DNA of 64,000 nucleotides from Leadbetterella sp035299025 (lineage in GTDB: Bacteria; Bacteroidota; Bacteroidia; Cytophagales; Spirosomataceae), in assembly GCA_035299025.1 (NCBI GenBank), contig DATGXK010000007.1:992001-1056000 (forward strand), in the 5' to 3' direction. How positions within the stretch are numbered: the first letter of the stretch is position 1; each line of letters opens with the position of its first letter. Under the pieces are notes generated by a model. The model was not told where the DNA came from. It searched no databases and worked only from the letters and a program-made list of their open reading frames with translations. This document shows, one piece after another, positions 8,396 through 17,928 of this stretch. The translations under genes were made by a program, and so were the position numbers.

Positions 8396-9351
8396 TAGCA
8401 GAAATAGGTTGTGACCTTGTAAAAGCTAAGGCCATTTTAGATAATGGCGATTTGGTAGCTATTCCAACCGAGACGGTTTATGGTCTGGCAGCCAATTCCT
8501 TAGACCCATTGGCAGTAAGTAAAATATATGAAGCCAAAAACAGACCAAGCTTTGACCCACTTATTATTCATGTGGCAAGTATGGATGATTTTGGGAAATA
8601 TTCAAAATCATTCCCTAAGGAACTAATATTTCTGGCTCAGACATTTTGCCCTGGACCTATCACTTTTTTGGTGGAAAAGAGCGAAATAATTCCCGAAATA
8701 ACTACATCCGGACTTTCAAAAGTGGCAATTCGCATCCCAAAACATCCTTTGACTCTACAGCTTCTAAGTACCATAGATTATCCTCTGGCGGCACCCAGTG
8801 CCAATCCTTTCGGATATGTTTCACCTACTACCGCTTTGCATGTGGCCGACCAATTGGGCGAAAAAATTCCATACGTTTTGGATGGGGGGGCCTGTCAAGT
8901 GGGTTTAGAGTCAACAATAGTGGGTATCGAAAACAATGAGTTGATAATTTATCGAAAAGGAGGTCTGGATATTGACGAAATTAAGCGAGTATACCAAGGA
9001 CCAATTTCAATAAAAGACCATTCGAGTTCAAACCCGCAGGCTCCAGGAATGCTCGACAAGCATTATTCTCCTAACAAACGGATTGAGATTTTAAGTTCGT
9101 GGACCAATTTAAACGAAATAGACTCAAATTCGACTGGATTTCTGAGGTTCAATACAGAGTTAGAAGGATTGAAAAATCAAATTGTTTTATCTGAAAAATC
9201 GGACATGAACGAGGCCGCTTTTAAGCTTTTTGACGCACTCCGTAAATTCGATAAAATGAAGATTGACAAAGTGTTTATTGAGTTGGTTCCAGAAAAAGGC
9301 CTTGGTATAGCCATCAATGATAGGCTAAGAAGAGCGGCAGCCAAGTCCTAA
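8392..9351 (+). CDS. sua5: L-threonylcarbamoyladenylate synthase (Sua5-type)
   Basis: 319 residues, the long Sua5 form rather than the ~190-residue TsaC form. It makes threonylcarbamoyl-AMP from threonine, bicarbonate and ATP, the first step to t6A37 in tRNAs reading ANN codons. The YrdC domain shows I-P-T-E-T-V-Y-G-L-A and Y-E-A-K-N-R-P-S-F-D-P-L-I; the C-terminal Sua5 domain ends G-L-G-I-A-I-N-D-R-L-R-R-A. It is translationally coupled to the TruA-GNAT gene by ATGA, placing two tRNA anticodon-arm modification enzymes together. The 3' end overlaps the convergent OmpA gene by 4 bases. Confidence 0.9.
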   Translation: MIAEIGCDLVKAKAILDNGDLVAIPTETVYGLAANSLDPLAVSKIYEAKNRPSFDPLIIHVASMDDFGKYSKSFPKELIFLAQTFCPGPITFLVEKSEIIPEITTSGLSKVAIRIPKHPLTLQLLSTIDYPLAAPSANPFGYVSPTTALHVADQLGEKIPYVLDGGACQVGLESTIVGIENNELIIYRKGGLDIDEIKRVYQGPISIKDHSSSNPQAPGMLDKHYSPNKRIEILSSWTNLNEIDSNSTGFLRFNTELEGLKNQIVLSEKSDMNEAAFKLFDALRKFDKMKIDKVFIELVPEKGLGIAINDRLRRAAAKS

Positions 9352-11948
9352 TCTTCCAAAATCATTATTTCTATTCGCCTGTTTTTTGCTTTGTTTTCAT
9401 CTGTATCATTTGGTACTATAGGCTCTGCTGAACCTTTGCCAATGGTAAACATTCTCTCTGACGAAATTCCTTTATTGAACAAGTAATTGGCCACAACTTT
9501 GGCTCTGAATTCAGAAAGTCGCTGGTTCAAACGTTGGTCGTTGCCTTCGTTATCTGTATGGCCCGCAATTTCTATTTGAGCTTTCGGATTTTGCTTTAGG
9601 TATGCTATTAGACTTGAAAGTTTTTCTTCAGAACCTTTTACTAGTGAAGTTTTACTTTTTTCGAAAACCACGCCTTCCAGTGGATATTTCACTCCTTTCT
9701 TAATCTCCATGGCCGGAACAGAAACCACAGCCTCTGGCTTTCTTTCTACTACCTTGGGGGCTTCTACTTTTGGTTTATCTTCAGCTGTAGCCACTTGAGG
9801 TTTAACGTTCTCAACCGGTTTTCTTTTGGCTTTCAAGGTCAATACATACTCCAGTTTTTGAGGATTGGCCTGCTTGAGCATAAATGCACCCGTATAATTT
9901 TCAAAATCGGGAATCTGTATATCCAAAAAGTAATTACCTTCAGAAGAAATATTACCCAAAAAGCCATTGTTATTCGCATCAAAAGTCAAAGATTCGGTCT
10001 TATTATCAACTTTATTCTTTATACTCGCTTTTATCTCTGATGTTACTGAGGCATCTATGGGCTGATTTATTTTGAAAAGAATTGGGTAATTCTCTCGAAA
10101 GAGCGAAATTTTGAACTCATCCTTGTCAGCTTCTCTTTTATCTAAAATCTTGGACAAACCTTTATATCCAGGTTTCGTCACATCTAAACTGTAATTATTT
10201 GTGGCCGATAGGCTGACTTTTACTCTATCAAGCTCCTTTTCTTGCCTTATTTCTACTGGGCCAACTTTTATTTTGAAATCTGCCGCAATTTTTTCTTTTG
10301 TAAAAGCATCATTTGCAGAAAAGTAGTAGTTACTAATCTCAAAAGCCGTCATAACAATTACTATCTTTTTATCAGAAAGCTTTAGTGGCTGGCGAAGATT
10401 ATTATAGCCTTTGGCTGAGAGTTCATAACTGTAATTCAACTTTGGATTAACTTTGTTTGATGTAAAAACGGAGTTGACAGGGTCAAAACCCAGTGCCAAG
10501 GCTTTAGAATTTTCCTCAAATATGCGTAATCTCGCATCTTTAATCGGAAGTTGAGTCTGTTCGTCCACAACAGTTATTTCTACCGAACCCAAGCTATCCG
10601 CAAGCTTCTTTTTCAGATAAATCTGAATGGACTTATCATTACCAATATTAGCAGTGTGGTCCTGATAGCCTGTGGCAGTTACTTCATAGAAATATTTTTT
10701 CTCTGTATCGAGGTTTACCGTTTTTTGATTCTTATTTACTTTACCTTGAATTTCTCTCGATTGTTCGCTAAAAACCTTCACAATCGCATTATTGATAGGA
10801 TTGCGAGTTTCATAATCGAAAACGTTCAAAATATACTCATTAGAGCCTTTTTTGAGTCTAAGTGTAAAGAAAGTATTTCCTGCTGTGAGAGATTTTACAT
10901 TAAAAGTACCAGACCTATTGATATACCCCACAGCCTTTGATTCTATGGAATATGTGCCTGCTTCGGTCGGAACAAAACTATACGAGTCCTTGTCTGTGGC
11001 TATCGCTTTAAATTTTACACCAGATGGAGAGGTTATTTCTAAATCGACTCCGAGGCGGGCGTTGGTCTCTTCGTCAAAAATATCAATCTTGAGCAAAGAA
11101 TTTGGAGTAATACCAAACTTTTGTGGCTTCCCGTCTAATTTGAAAGGGGTTTTAAAATCAGTAAAACCAGCCACTTTGGTCTGAAGCGTATAGTTATCGT
11201 TCCGATTTCCGTCAAATTTTACAATACCATTTTCTATTTTACCATCAAATATTTTCTGACCAGTTTCTACGTGTGTAATTGATGCCGTTCCCGAATTTAT
11301 TTTTGCGTTGGTCGAAATATCAAAAATACTTACTTCCTGCTTCATTCGGTTTTTTACCAGCTCCACCACTACGGTTTCGGTCTTCTGATCGGCCGAAATA
11401 TCCAATTCTACCTCTCTATAATCTTTCAAATATCCTTTGGCCTGAATCGTAATTTTATAAGTACCCTTCATTTCATAGAAATAGAGAATTCGGGGATTTT
11501 GCTCATTAATTTTCTCTTTGTTATTTCTAGAGAAAAATACAATCTCTACATCCGATTCTACCGGATCTTTGGTTTCTGAATCTATAGTAGTGAGTTCGAG
11601 TTTTCCAGATGGCTTGGCATTCATTTGAATCTCTACCACATCGCCATCACCGAAATTTGCAGTTTCAATAATCTTTTGTTCGGTGTAGAAACCTACGGCA
11701 TTAGCCACTATCTTGATGTTTTTACCTTCGGGAATACTATAAAAACTTTCTTTTTTATCCACAGAAAGTTTTATTTCCTGATTACCGGGATCGAGGGTAA
11801 CTTTTATGTCAAAATTGGACTTGATTTGATTCCCATCAAATCCGTTTACCAAAACCACTTTTAGTTTTATATTGTCATAAGCAAATGTACTTGGAGCATT
11901 TGCCAACAGAAAAATACTTAAAACTAAAAAAACAAAACCTCTAACCAT
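9348..11948 (-). CDS. OmpA-family outer-membrane protein with repeated carboxypeptidase-like/PEGA-type domains
   Basis: 866 residues from the ATG at 11948, chosen because M-V-R-G-F-V-F-L-V-L-S-I-F-L-L begins a normal signal peptide; an upstream start adds 15 charged residues. The long middle consists of repeated ~90-residue beta-sandwich-like units, each with a pattern such as V-x-I-F-D-x-x-T-x-A-x-I followed by Y-x-V-x-A-x-G-Y. The C-terminal ~110 residues are an OmpA peptidoglycan-binding domain with I-A-G-H-T-D-N-E-G and A-K-N-R-R-I-E-I. It probably tethers the envelope to peptidoglycan while presenting periplasmic or surface domains. Its specific role is not recognised. Confidence 0.82.
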   Translation of the reverse strand: MVRGFVFLVLSIFLLANAPSTFAYDNIKLKVVLVNGFDGNQIKSNFDIKVTLDPGNQEIKLSVDKKESFYSIPEGKNIKIVANAVGFYTEQKIIETANFGDGDVVEIQMNAKPSGKLELTTIDSETKDPVESDVEIVFFSRNNKEKINEQNPRILYFYEMKGTYKITIQAKGYLKDYREVELDISADQKTETVVVELVKNRMKQEVSIFDISTNAKINSGTASITHVETGQKIFDGKIENGIVKFDGNRNDNYTLQTKVAGFTDFKTPFKLDGKPQKFGITPNSLLKIDIFDEETNARLGVDLEITSPSGVKFKAIATDKDSYSFVPTEAGTYSIESKAVGYINRSGTFNVKSLTAGNTFFTLRLKKGSNEYILNVFDYETRNPINNAIVKVFSEQSREIQGKVNKNQKTVNLDTEKKYFYEVTATGYQDHTANIGNDKSIQIYLKKKLADSLGSVEITVVDEQTQLPIKDARLRIFEENSKALALGFDPVNSVFTSNKVNPKLNYSYELSAKGYNNLRQPLKLSDKKIVIVMTAFEISNYYFSANDAFTKEKIAADFKIKVGPVEIRQEKELDRVKVSLSATNNYSLDVTKPGYKGLSKILDKREADKDEFKISLFRENYPILFKINQPIDASVTSEIKASIKNKVDNKTESLTFDANNNGFLGNISSEGNYFLDIQIPDFENYTGAFMLKQANPQKLEYVLTLKAKRKPVENVKPQVATAEDKPKVEAPKVVERKPEAVVSVPAMEIKKGVKYPLEGVVFEKSKTSLVKGSEEKLSSLIAYLKQNPKAQIEIAGHTDNEGNDQRLNQRLSEFRAKVVANYLFNKGISSERMFTIGKGSAEPIVPNDTDENKAKNRRIEIMILED

Positions 11949-12008
11949 CAAAATTGCCTTATTATCTTTGTTCTTTAAACTTCCAAAAAACATAAAAATT
12001 ATCCTACT

Positions 12009-12620
12009 GTGATATTCTCATCAAATTTTTTGCCATGTTTGGCTTATATGACGGCTATTTTAGAAGAATCTGAAATAAAAATCAACATCGGTGAGCAATA
12101 TAGGAAACAATCGTACAGAACACGAGCTTACGTCCTTGGCCCGCACCAAATAGAAACGCTTACTGTACCTATTCAAAAAGCTCCAAACAACGAAATAATT
12201 AAGGAAATAAGAATAGATAACCACGAAAATTGGCAAAGAGCTATGGCCAAAACAGTGGCCAATTCATACAAAAAAAGTCCTTACTATGAGTTTTATGAGT
12301 ATCTTTTCCAACCTTTGTTTACTAAACAATTCGAGTTCTTGATTGACCTAAACCTGAAATCTCTGACAATATGTCTTGAAATATTAAAAATAAACAAGAC
12401 AATTTGTCAAGCAGAATTTTCGTATTTTGAGAATAAAAACGATTTTATTAGCTTTAATGCAAAGAATAGGCTCGATTTTCCAGATTTCTATATGCCAAAA
12501 GAATATTTTCAAAACTTTGGCAACAAGTTTGAGCCAAATCTCAGCATCATAGACCTTCTTTTTTCGAAAGGACCTGAGAGCGTGCAAATACTTAAAAGTT
12601 CAAAGAAATTGGTCATTTGA
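12009..12620 (+). CDS. WbqC-like family protein
   Basis: 203 residues with a GTG start; the family's conserved N-terminus (L-P-C-L-A-Y-M-T-A-I-L) begins immediately after it and no ATG fits. Other family features are Y-R-K-Q-S-Y-R-T-R-A-Y, L-T-V-P-I-Q-K and W-Q-R-A-M-A-K-T-V-A-N-S-Y-K-K-S-P-Y-Y. WbqC-like proteins occur in O-antigen loci elsewhere, and in Bacteroidota are often isolated genes of unproven function. It is divergent from the OmpA gene and precedes clpC by 46 bp. Confidence 0.75.
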   Translation: MIFSSNFLPCLAYMTAILEESEIKINIGEQYRKQSYRTRAYVLGPHQIETLTVPIQKAPNNEIIKEIRIDNHENWQRAMAKTVANSYKKSPYYEFYEYLFQPLFTKQFEFLIDLNLKSLTICLEILKINKTICQAEFSYFENKNDFISFNAKNRLDFPDFYMPKEYFQNFGNKFEPNLSIIDLLFSKGPESVQILKSSKKLVI

Positions 12621-12666
12621 ACAATGTTAAAAAAAAATATGTTAATTCGATAAAAAAGGAGATTAA

Positions 12667-15201
12667 ATGGAACCCAAGTTTTCACAAAGAGTAAAAGAAG
12701 TTATCTCTCTAGCCCGCGAAGAGGCATTGAGATTGGGGCACGACTACATCGGAACTGAGCATCTTATCTTAGGAATGATTCGTGAAGGTGAAGGGCTGGG
12801 ATTGGAATTGATTCAAAAAGCTGGCTTAAATCCAGAAGAATTAAGAACCTCTATTGAAAACTCAACAAGAGGAACTGCTACCAATACCATCAAAAATCTT
12901 TCTAACATTCCTCTGACTAGACAATCGGAGAAAGTACTCAAAATCACCCATTTAGAAGCAAAAATCTTCAAGTCTGATATAATCGGAACAGAACATTTAT
13001 TGCTGGCTGTACTACGAGACGACGATAATTTGGGTTGTCAAATTCTAAATCGTTACAGAATCAACTACAAGTTGATCAAAGAAATGCTGGAATATCAACT
13101 AACTGGACAAGAACCAACCATGGAAAGACCAGACACCGACGATGACGACAAGGCATTTGGTGGTGGCGGTGGTTCCTATGGAAGCCAGAAAGCAGATCCG
13201 AAAACTGGAGAAAAATCAAGAACACCAATTCTGGACAATTTCGGAAGAGATTTGACCAAAATGGCTGAAATTGGTAAGCTCGATCCTATTGTTGGTCGTG
13301 AAAAAGAAATAGAAAGAGTGGCTCAGATCCTTTCCAGAAGAAAGAAAAACAATCCAATATTGATTGGAGAGCCAGGCGTGGGCAAAACGGCTATTGCCGA
13401 AGGTTTAGCACTTAGAATTGTTCAAAAGAAAGTTTCTCGTGTTCTTTTTGGTAAAAGAGTAGTAACGTTAGACTTGGCCTCTTTGGTGGCTGGAACGAAA
13501 TATAGAGGTCAGTTTGAGGAAAGAATGAAAGCAGTTATGCTTGAAATTGAGAAAAACCCTCAAATCGTTCTTTTCATCGACGAAATACATACCATAGTAG
13601 GTGCCGGTGGAGCAAGTGGCTCTTTGGATGCGTCTAATATGTTCAAACCAGCTTTGGCGAGAGGTGATATTCAATGTGTAGGTGCAACTACTTTGGATGA
13701 ATATCGCCAATATATCGAAAAAGATGGAGCCCTAGCCAGAAGATTCCAGATGGTAATGGTTGATGCCACTTCGATTGACGAAACCATAGAGATTCTGAAC
13801 AATATCAAAGGCAAATACGAGGATCATCACAATGTTACCTACTCTGACGAGGCGATAGTTTCGGCCGTGAAATACTCCGAGAGATACATTACAGATAGAT
13901 TTTTGCCGGATAAAGCCATTGATGTCATTGACGAGGTAGGAGCGAGAGTTCATATCAAAAACATCAATGTACCTCAAGAAGTAGTAGACTTAGAAAACGC
14001 TGTTGAGGAAATCAAACTTGAGAAAAATAGAGTTGTAAAAAGTCAACGCTACGAAGAAGCTGCTCAGCTGAGAGACCGTGAGAAAAAACTCTTGGAACAA
14101 CTCGAAAACGCCAAGCAAGCTTGGGAGGAGGAATCGAAAACGCTTCGTCATGTAGTAACCGAAGACCACGTTGGTGAGGTTATTGCTATGATGACTGGCA
14201 TCCCTGTGAAAAAAGTCAACATGAATGAAGGTGATAAAATCCTAAAAATGGGAGATTCGCTTCGTGGAAGAATAGTAGGGCAAGATGCTGCTGTTGAGAA
14301 ACTTGTAAAAGCTATCCAGAGAACTAGAGTAGGATTAAAAGATCCGAAAAAGCCCATTGGTACGTTCATTTTCTTAGGACCAACGGGTGTGGGCAAAACA
14401 GAATTGGCCAAAACCTTGACAGAATATCTTTTTGACAAAGAAGATGCTTTAATAAGAATAGACATGAGTGAGTACATGGAGAAATTCAGTATCTCGCGTC
14501 TGGTAGGAGCTCCTCCGGGATATGTAGGCTATGAAGAAGGCGGTCAATTGACTGAAAAAGTTCGTAGAAAGCCATATTCAGTTGTTCTTTTGGATGAAAT
14601 TGAGAAGGCACACCCAGATATTTTCAATATCTTGTTGCAAGTATTGGATGATGGTATTTTGACAGATAGTTTGGGAAGACGAGTTGATTTTAGGAATACG
14701 ATCATCATCATGACTTCCAACATTGGCGTAAGAGATTTGAAAGATTTTGGTTCTGGAATTGGCTTTGCTACCAAATCAAGAGTTGAAAATCAGGATGATA
14801 TGGTAAAATCTACCATACAAAATGCTTTAAAGAAGACTTTCTCTCCAGAGTTCTTGAACAGGTTGGATGATGTCATCGTGTTTAACTCTCTAGCTCGAGA
14901 AGATATTCACAAAATCATCGATATTTCTCTCAAAAAACTATTCTCTAGAATTACCAGCATCGGTTATTCAATGGAATTGACAGAAAAAGCCAAAGATTTC
15001 TTGGCCGAAAAAGGATATGACCAACAATATGGAGCAAGGCCGCTAAACAGGGCGATCCAAAAATATGTTGAAGACCCTTTGGCTGAGGAAATACTGAAAG
15101 GAAGTATGAGCGAAGGAGATGTTATCTTGGTTGATCATGAAGAAAACGGAGAATCTTTGACCTTTAGCAAAAAGCCCAAAGAAGAAACGATTGAGCAATA
15201 A
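12667..15201 (+). CDS. clpC: ATP-dependent Clp protease ATP-binding subunit ClpC
   Basis: 844 residues. Order of domains: two Clp N-repeats (residues ~5-150), a glycine-rich linker near 165-172, AAA+ module 1 with Walker A G-E-P-G-V-G-K-T (~234-241), a UVR-like middle segment (~460-500), AAA+ module 2 with Walker A G-P-T-G-V-G-K-T (~571-578), and a Clp C-terminal domain. ClpC unfolds substrates for ClpP. The gene is followed by a strong terminator and seems to be transcribed alone. No CtsR/McsAB neighbours are present, as usual outside Gram-positives. Confidence 0.95.
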   Translation: MEPKFSQRVKEVISLAREEALRLGHDYIGTEHLILGMIREGEGLGLELIQKAGLNPEELRTSIENSTRGTATNTIKNLSNIPLTRQSEKVLKITHLEAKIFKSDIIGTEHLLLAVLRDDDNLGCQILNRYRINYKLIKEMLEYQLTGQEPTMERPDTDDDDKAFGGGGGSYGSQKADPKTGEKSRTPILDNFGRDLTKMAEIGKLDPIVGREKEIERVAQILSRRKKNNPILIGEPGVGKTAIAEGLALRIVQKKVSRVLFGKRVVTLDLASLVAGTKYRGQFEERMKAVMLEIEKNPQIVLFIDEIHTIVGAGGASGSLDASNMFKPALARGDIQCVGATTLDEYRQYIEKDGALARRFQMVMVDATSIDETIEILNNIKGKYEDHHNVTYSDEAIVSAVKYSERYITDRFLPDKAIDVIDEVGARVHIKNINVPQEVVDLENAVEEIKLEKNRVVKSQRYEEAAQLRDREKKLLEQLENAKQAWEEESKTLRHVVTEDHVGEVIAMMTGIPVKKVNMNEGDKILKMGDSLRGRIVGQDAAVEKLVKAIQRTRVGLKDPKKPIGTFIFLGPTGVGKTELAKTLTEYLFDKEDALIRIDMSEYMEKFSISRLVGAPPGYVGYEEGGQLTEKVRRKPYSVVLLDEIEKAHPDIFNILLQVLDDGILTDSLGRRVDFRNTIIIMTSNIGVRDLKDFGSGIGFATKSRVENQDDMVKSTIQNALKKTFSPEFLNRLDDVIVFNSLAREDIHKIIDISLKKLFSRITSIGYSMELTEKAKDFLAEKGYDQQYGARPLNRAIQKYVEDPLAEEILKGSMSEGDVILVDHEENGESLTFSKKPKEETIEQ

Positions 15202-15218
15202 ATTTTAAATACCAAATC

Positions 15219-15253
15219 AATAGCACGGGAAGCAATTCTCGTGCTATTTTTGT
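15219..15253 (+). terminator. Terminator of clpC with GCAA tetraloop
   Basis: AATAGCACGGGAA and TTCTCGTGCTATT pair over 13 positions (one G-U) around a GCAA loop of the GNRA class, followed by a T-rich run. It ends 3 bases before the ATG of the next gene. Confidence 0.85.
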
Positions 15254-15256
15254 TTT

Positions 15257-16438
15257 ATGAAAAAAGTACTCGTTCTAATATTTTTAATAACCTCGGTTGG
15301 GGGAAAAGCCCAGCAATTGTCCAAAGAGGCAAAGTTTGGCTTGGTAACGGTATCTACGGGTTCGTCTGACGACGCCATTTATCAGATTTGGGGCCACACA
15401 GTTTTGCACCTCAATGACCCCGTAAATGGCATTAATGAGTGTTACGATTACGGAACTTTTAGCTTTGACCAGCCCGGTTTTATTGTAAAGTTTTTAAGAG
15501 GAACTTTGCCTTACCAAATGGCCAAATATGATTTCCAGAGATTCATTGACCACTACAAATACAAAGAAAACCGTTCGGCTTCTGAACAAATACTGAATCT
15601 CTCTGAACAACAAAAGCAAGACCTTCATCAGTTTTTGACAAACAACTATTTGCCTGAAAACAGAGAATACAAATACCGTTTTTTCTATTACAACTGTGCC
15701 AGTAGAATCCGTGATATACTCCAACAAGTCTGTAAAGACTCATTACAGTTCTCGCCGACATTACATGCTGACTCGACCTACAGGCAGTGGATAGACAAAT
15801 ATGCAAGCAAAAAGAAGCCTTGGATGAATTTTGGCATGAGCCTCGCTATAGGCTTACCATCCGACGAAAAAACGAAGGAATCGGGTGCTATGTTTCTGCC
15901 AGAAAACCTTTCTGTTGGTTTTGATTCCGCTACAATTGTTCATGGCGGCGTAAAACAGCCTTTTGTTTTAGGCAAAATTCAGCACACTTCGGTAGAGCCT
16001 CCAAGTATTTCCTCTTCTATATTTTCGCCCTTTGTAGTTTTCTCTCTGTTGTTCGGACTAGTGGCTGCCTATACTTATTGGCAAATAAAATCCGCGAATA
16101 AAAAACTATTTTTTGATAAAATATTCTTTTCTTTTTTGGGAATTGCCGGATGGTTTTTTCTAGGACTTTGGTTCCTGACCGATCATGGCGTTACTGAAAA
16201 AAACATGAATGTAATTTGGGCTTTTCCAATTATGTTCCCCATGATATTTTTTATAAAAAAACCTTCTGTAACAAAACCATTACTTTGGATATACGCCTTG
16301 ATAAATTTAGGATTATTGCTTGCTTGGGGTTTTAAACCACAAGGAATTCCACTAGCGGTAATACCCATCATACTTGTAGCATTAATCAGAGTGGCTTTCA
16401 TTTTAAAAAATTACAATGGATTTAAATATAATAGTTGA
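15257..16438 (+). CDS. DUF4105 (Lnb N-terminal-like) membrane protein
   Basis: 393 residues. A signal sequence (M-K-K-V-L-V-L-I-F-L-I) leads into a DUF4105 domain with the two conserved positions of this thiol-enzyme-like fold: His in I-W-G-H-T-V-L-H and Cys in Y-Y-N-C-A-S-R. The C-terminal ~140 residues hold about five membrane spans. DUF4105 corresponds to the extracytoplasmic domain of Lnb-type lipoprotein N-acyltransferases, so a role in lipoprotein maturation is a reasonable inference but is not proven here. The gene overlaps the following inositol monophosphatase gene by 23 bases in another frame. Confidence 0.75.
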   Translation: MKKVLVLIFLITSVGGKAQQLSKEAKFGLVTVSTGSSDDAIYQIWGHTVLHLNDPVNGINECYDYGTFSFDQPGFIVKFLRGTLPYQMAKYDFQRFIDHYKYKENRSASEQILNLSEQQKQDLHQFLTNNYLPENREYKYRFFYYNCASRIRDILQQVCKDSLQFSPTLHADSTYRQWIDKYASKKKPWMNFGMSLAIGLPSDEKTKESGAMFLPENLSVGFDSATIVHGGVKQPFVLGKIQHTSVEPPSISSSIFSPFVVFSLLFGLVAAYTYWQIKSANKKLFFDKIFFSFLGIAGWFFLGLWFLTDHGVTEKNMNVIWAFPIMFPMIFFIKKPSVTKPLLWIYALINLGLLLAWGFKPQGIPLAVIPIILVALIRVAFILKNYNGFKYNS

Positions 16439-17204
16439 ACAAGTTAAAGAAATAGCCAAAGAGGCTGGAGAATTCATCGCTAATGAAGCTCTGAAGTTTA
16501 AAACCAATGCCATAGAATACAAAGACATAAATAACGTGGTGTCTTATGTGGACAAAGAAGCTGAAAATCTGATTGTTAACAGACTCAAAGCCATAAATCC
16601 CGAAATTAGTTTCATTACAGAAGAAGGAACGGTAGCCACAGGAGATCAAAACGGATTGAATTGGATCATAGACCCTTTGGATGGAACAGCTAATTTCGTG
16701 CATGGATTACCCCATTATTCAGTAAGTTTAGCTTTGGCTGAAGGAAAGGATGTTTTAATCGGTGTGGTCTATAACATTTGTACCCAAGATATGTTTTGGG
16801 CAACGAAAGACGGGGGTGCTTTTAAGAACAACTCTGTAATAAAAGTATCTGATAATCAAACATTTGGTCAAAGTTTATTTGCTACAGGTTTTCCCTATTA
16901 TAAATTCGAAGAAATGGAAAAGTATATCCAAATCTTAGAATCTTTGATGCAAAAAACGCATGGATTACGGAGATTTGGTTCTGCAGCCCTGGATTTGGCT
17001 TACGTGGCAGCTGGTATGTACGATGGCTTTTTCGAATACAATCTTAACTCATGGGACATGGCCGCTGGTGTGCTTTTGGTCACCGAGGCAGGAGGGAAGG
17101 TTACTGATTTCTCGGGAGGCGACAATTATCTTTTCGGTGGAGATATCATAGCAGGAAGTGCAGTTCAAACCGAACTTTTGGCAGAAATAAAGCGTTTTTG
17201 GTAG
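16416..17204 (+). CDS. Inositol-1-monophosphatase family protein (SuhB-like)
   Basis: 262 residues, the typical length. Both metal-binding signatures are present: I-D-P-L-D-G-T-A-N-F with the upstream E-E-G, and N-S-W-D-M-A-A-G-V-L-L-V-T-E-A-G-G near the C-terminus. The family hydrolyses myo-inositol phosphates and related sugar phosphates with Mg2+; the physiological substrate is not evident. The start lies within the last 23 bases of the DUF4105 gene, so translational coupling is likely. Confidence 0.88.
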   Translation: MDLNIIVEQVKEIAKEAGEFIANEALKFKTNAIEYKDINNVVSYVDKEAENLIVNRLKAINPEISFITEEGTVATGDQNGLNWIIDPLDGTANFVHGLPHYSVSLALAEGKDVLIGVVYNICTQDMFWATKDGGAFKNNSVIKVSDNQTFGQSLFATGFPYYKFEEMEKYIQILESLMQKTHGLRRFGSAALDLAYVAAGMYDGFFEYNLNSWDMAAGVLLVTEAGGKVTDFSGGDNYLFGGDIIAGSAVQTELLAEIKRFW

Positions 17205-17221
17205 TATAAGAGTTTTTTTTT

Positions 17222-17315
17222 CACCGCGAAGACGCTGAGACTCAATGTTTGAATTATTTAACTACTCTGTGGAACTCATTCAGACAATATGATAAAACTC
17301 TGTGTGACTCCGTTG
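17222..17315. repeat. Imperfect inverted repeat, non-coding
   Basis: The segment begins CACCGCGAAGACGCTGAGAC and ends with a degenerate reverse complement around ACTCTGTGTGACTCCGTTG; an internal ACTCTGTGGAACTC copy is also present. No ORF fits. It has the look of a decayed, MITE-like intergenic repeat. A genome-wide copy count would settle this. Confidence 0.45.
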
Positions 17316-17345
17316 TAAAAAATATAACATAAAAAATAAAATAAT

Positions 17346-17858
17346 ATGGAAAATCTAAAATACCCCATCGGTAAATTCGATAACACCAAAGAGTACCCAT
17401 ACGAATCGTTAAGTGGTGCCATAAATTACTTAGAAGATTTTCCGAAAATCTTGAGAGAATTGGTTACAGGTTTACCGGATGCTATTTTAGATACTCCTTA
17501 CCGTCCTGAAGGTTGGACAGTTAGACAAGTGGTTCATCACATTGCAGATTCACATTCTAACATGTACATACGTGTAAAATGTGCATTAACGGAAGAAAAT
17601 CCGACCATAAAAGGCTATAGTGAAGGTGATTGGGCAAATTTGCCTGATTCTAAATTGCCAATAGATAGTTCTCTAAACATCATCGAAGGTCTACATGAAA
17701 GGCTAGTCTTTATTTTCAGAAATCTAAAACAAGAAGATTTTGAAAAGACATTTTATCACAATGGATATCAAAGGACGTATATTCTCAGAAATGTGATTGC
17801 CCTGTACAGATGGCATTCGGAGCATCATTTGGAGCATATCAAATTGGCGATGAACTAG
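17346..17858 (+). CDS. DinB-family metal-dependent hydrolase (YfiT/bacillithiol-transferase-like)
   Basis: 170 residues. The sequence follows the YfiT branch of the DinB/YfiT superfamily: Y-P-I-G-K-F at the start, R-P-E-G-W-T-V-R-Q-V-V-H-H-I-A-D-S-H and a C-terminal Y-R-W-H-S-E-H-H-L-E-H-I, supplying the His residues of the metal site. Members in Firmicutes transfer bacillithiol to electrophiles; Bacteroidota homologues may use the same thiol, but this is inferred. The following small gene starts 70 bp downstream after a palindromic repeat. Confidence 0.8.
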   Translation: MENLKYPIGKFDNTKEYPYESLSGAINYLEDFPKILRELVTGLPDAILDTPYRPEGWTVRQVVHHIADSHSNMYIRVKCALTEENPTIKGYSEGDWANLPDSKLPIDSSLNIIEGLHERLVFIFRNLKQEDFEKTFYHNGYQRTYILRNVIALYRWHSEHHLEHIKLAMN

Positions 17859-17869
17859 CTTCGACTCCT

Positions 17870-17905
17870 ATTTCGGTGGCTTCGACTCCGCTCAACCACC
17901 GAAAT
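17870..17905. repeat. Palindromic repeat with 10-bp arms
   Basis: ATTTCGGTGG and CCACCGAAAT are perfect arms around a loop containing CTTCGACTCCGCTCAA. The loop sequence resembles the TTCGGCTCCGCTCAG repeat module found in the prophage-like region at 56,597 and 60,961. It lies between the DinB gene and the small Cys-rich ORF. Confidence 0.55.
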
Positions 17906-17928
17906 GTGCTAAAGAAAACAACAACAAA

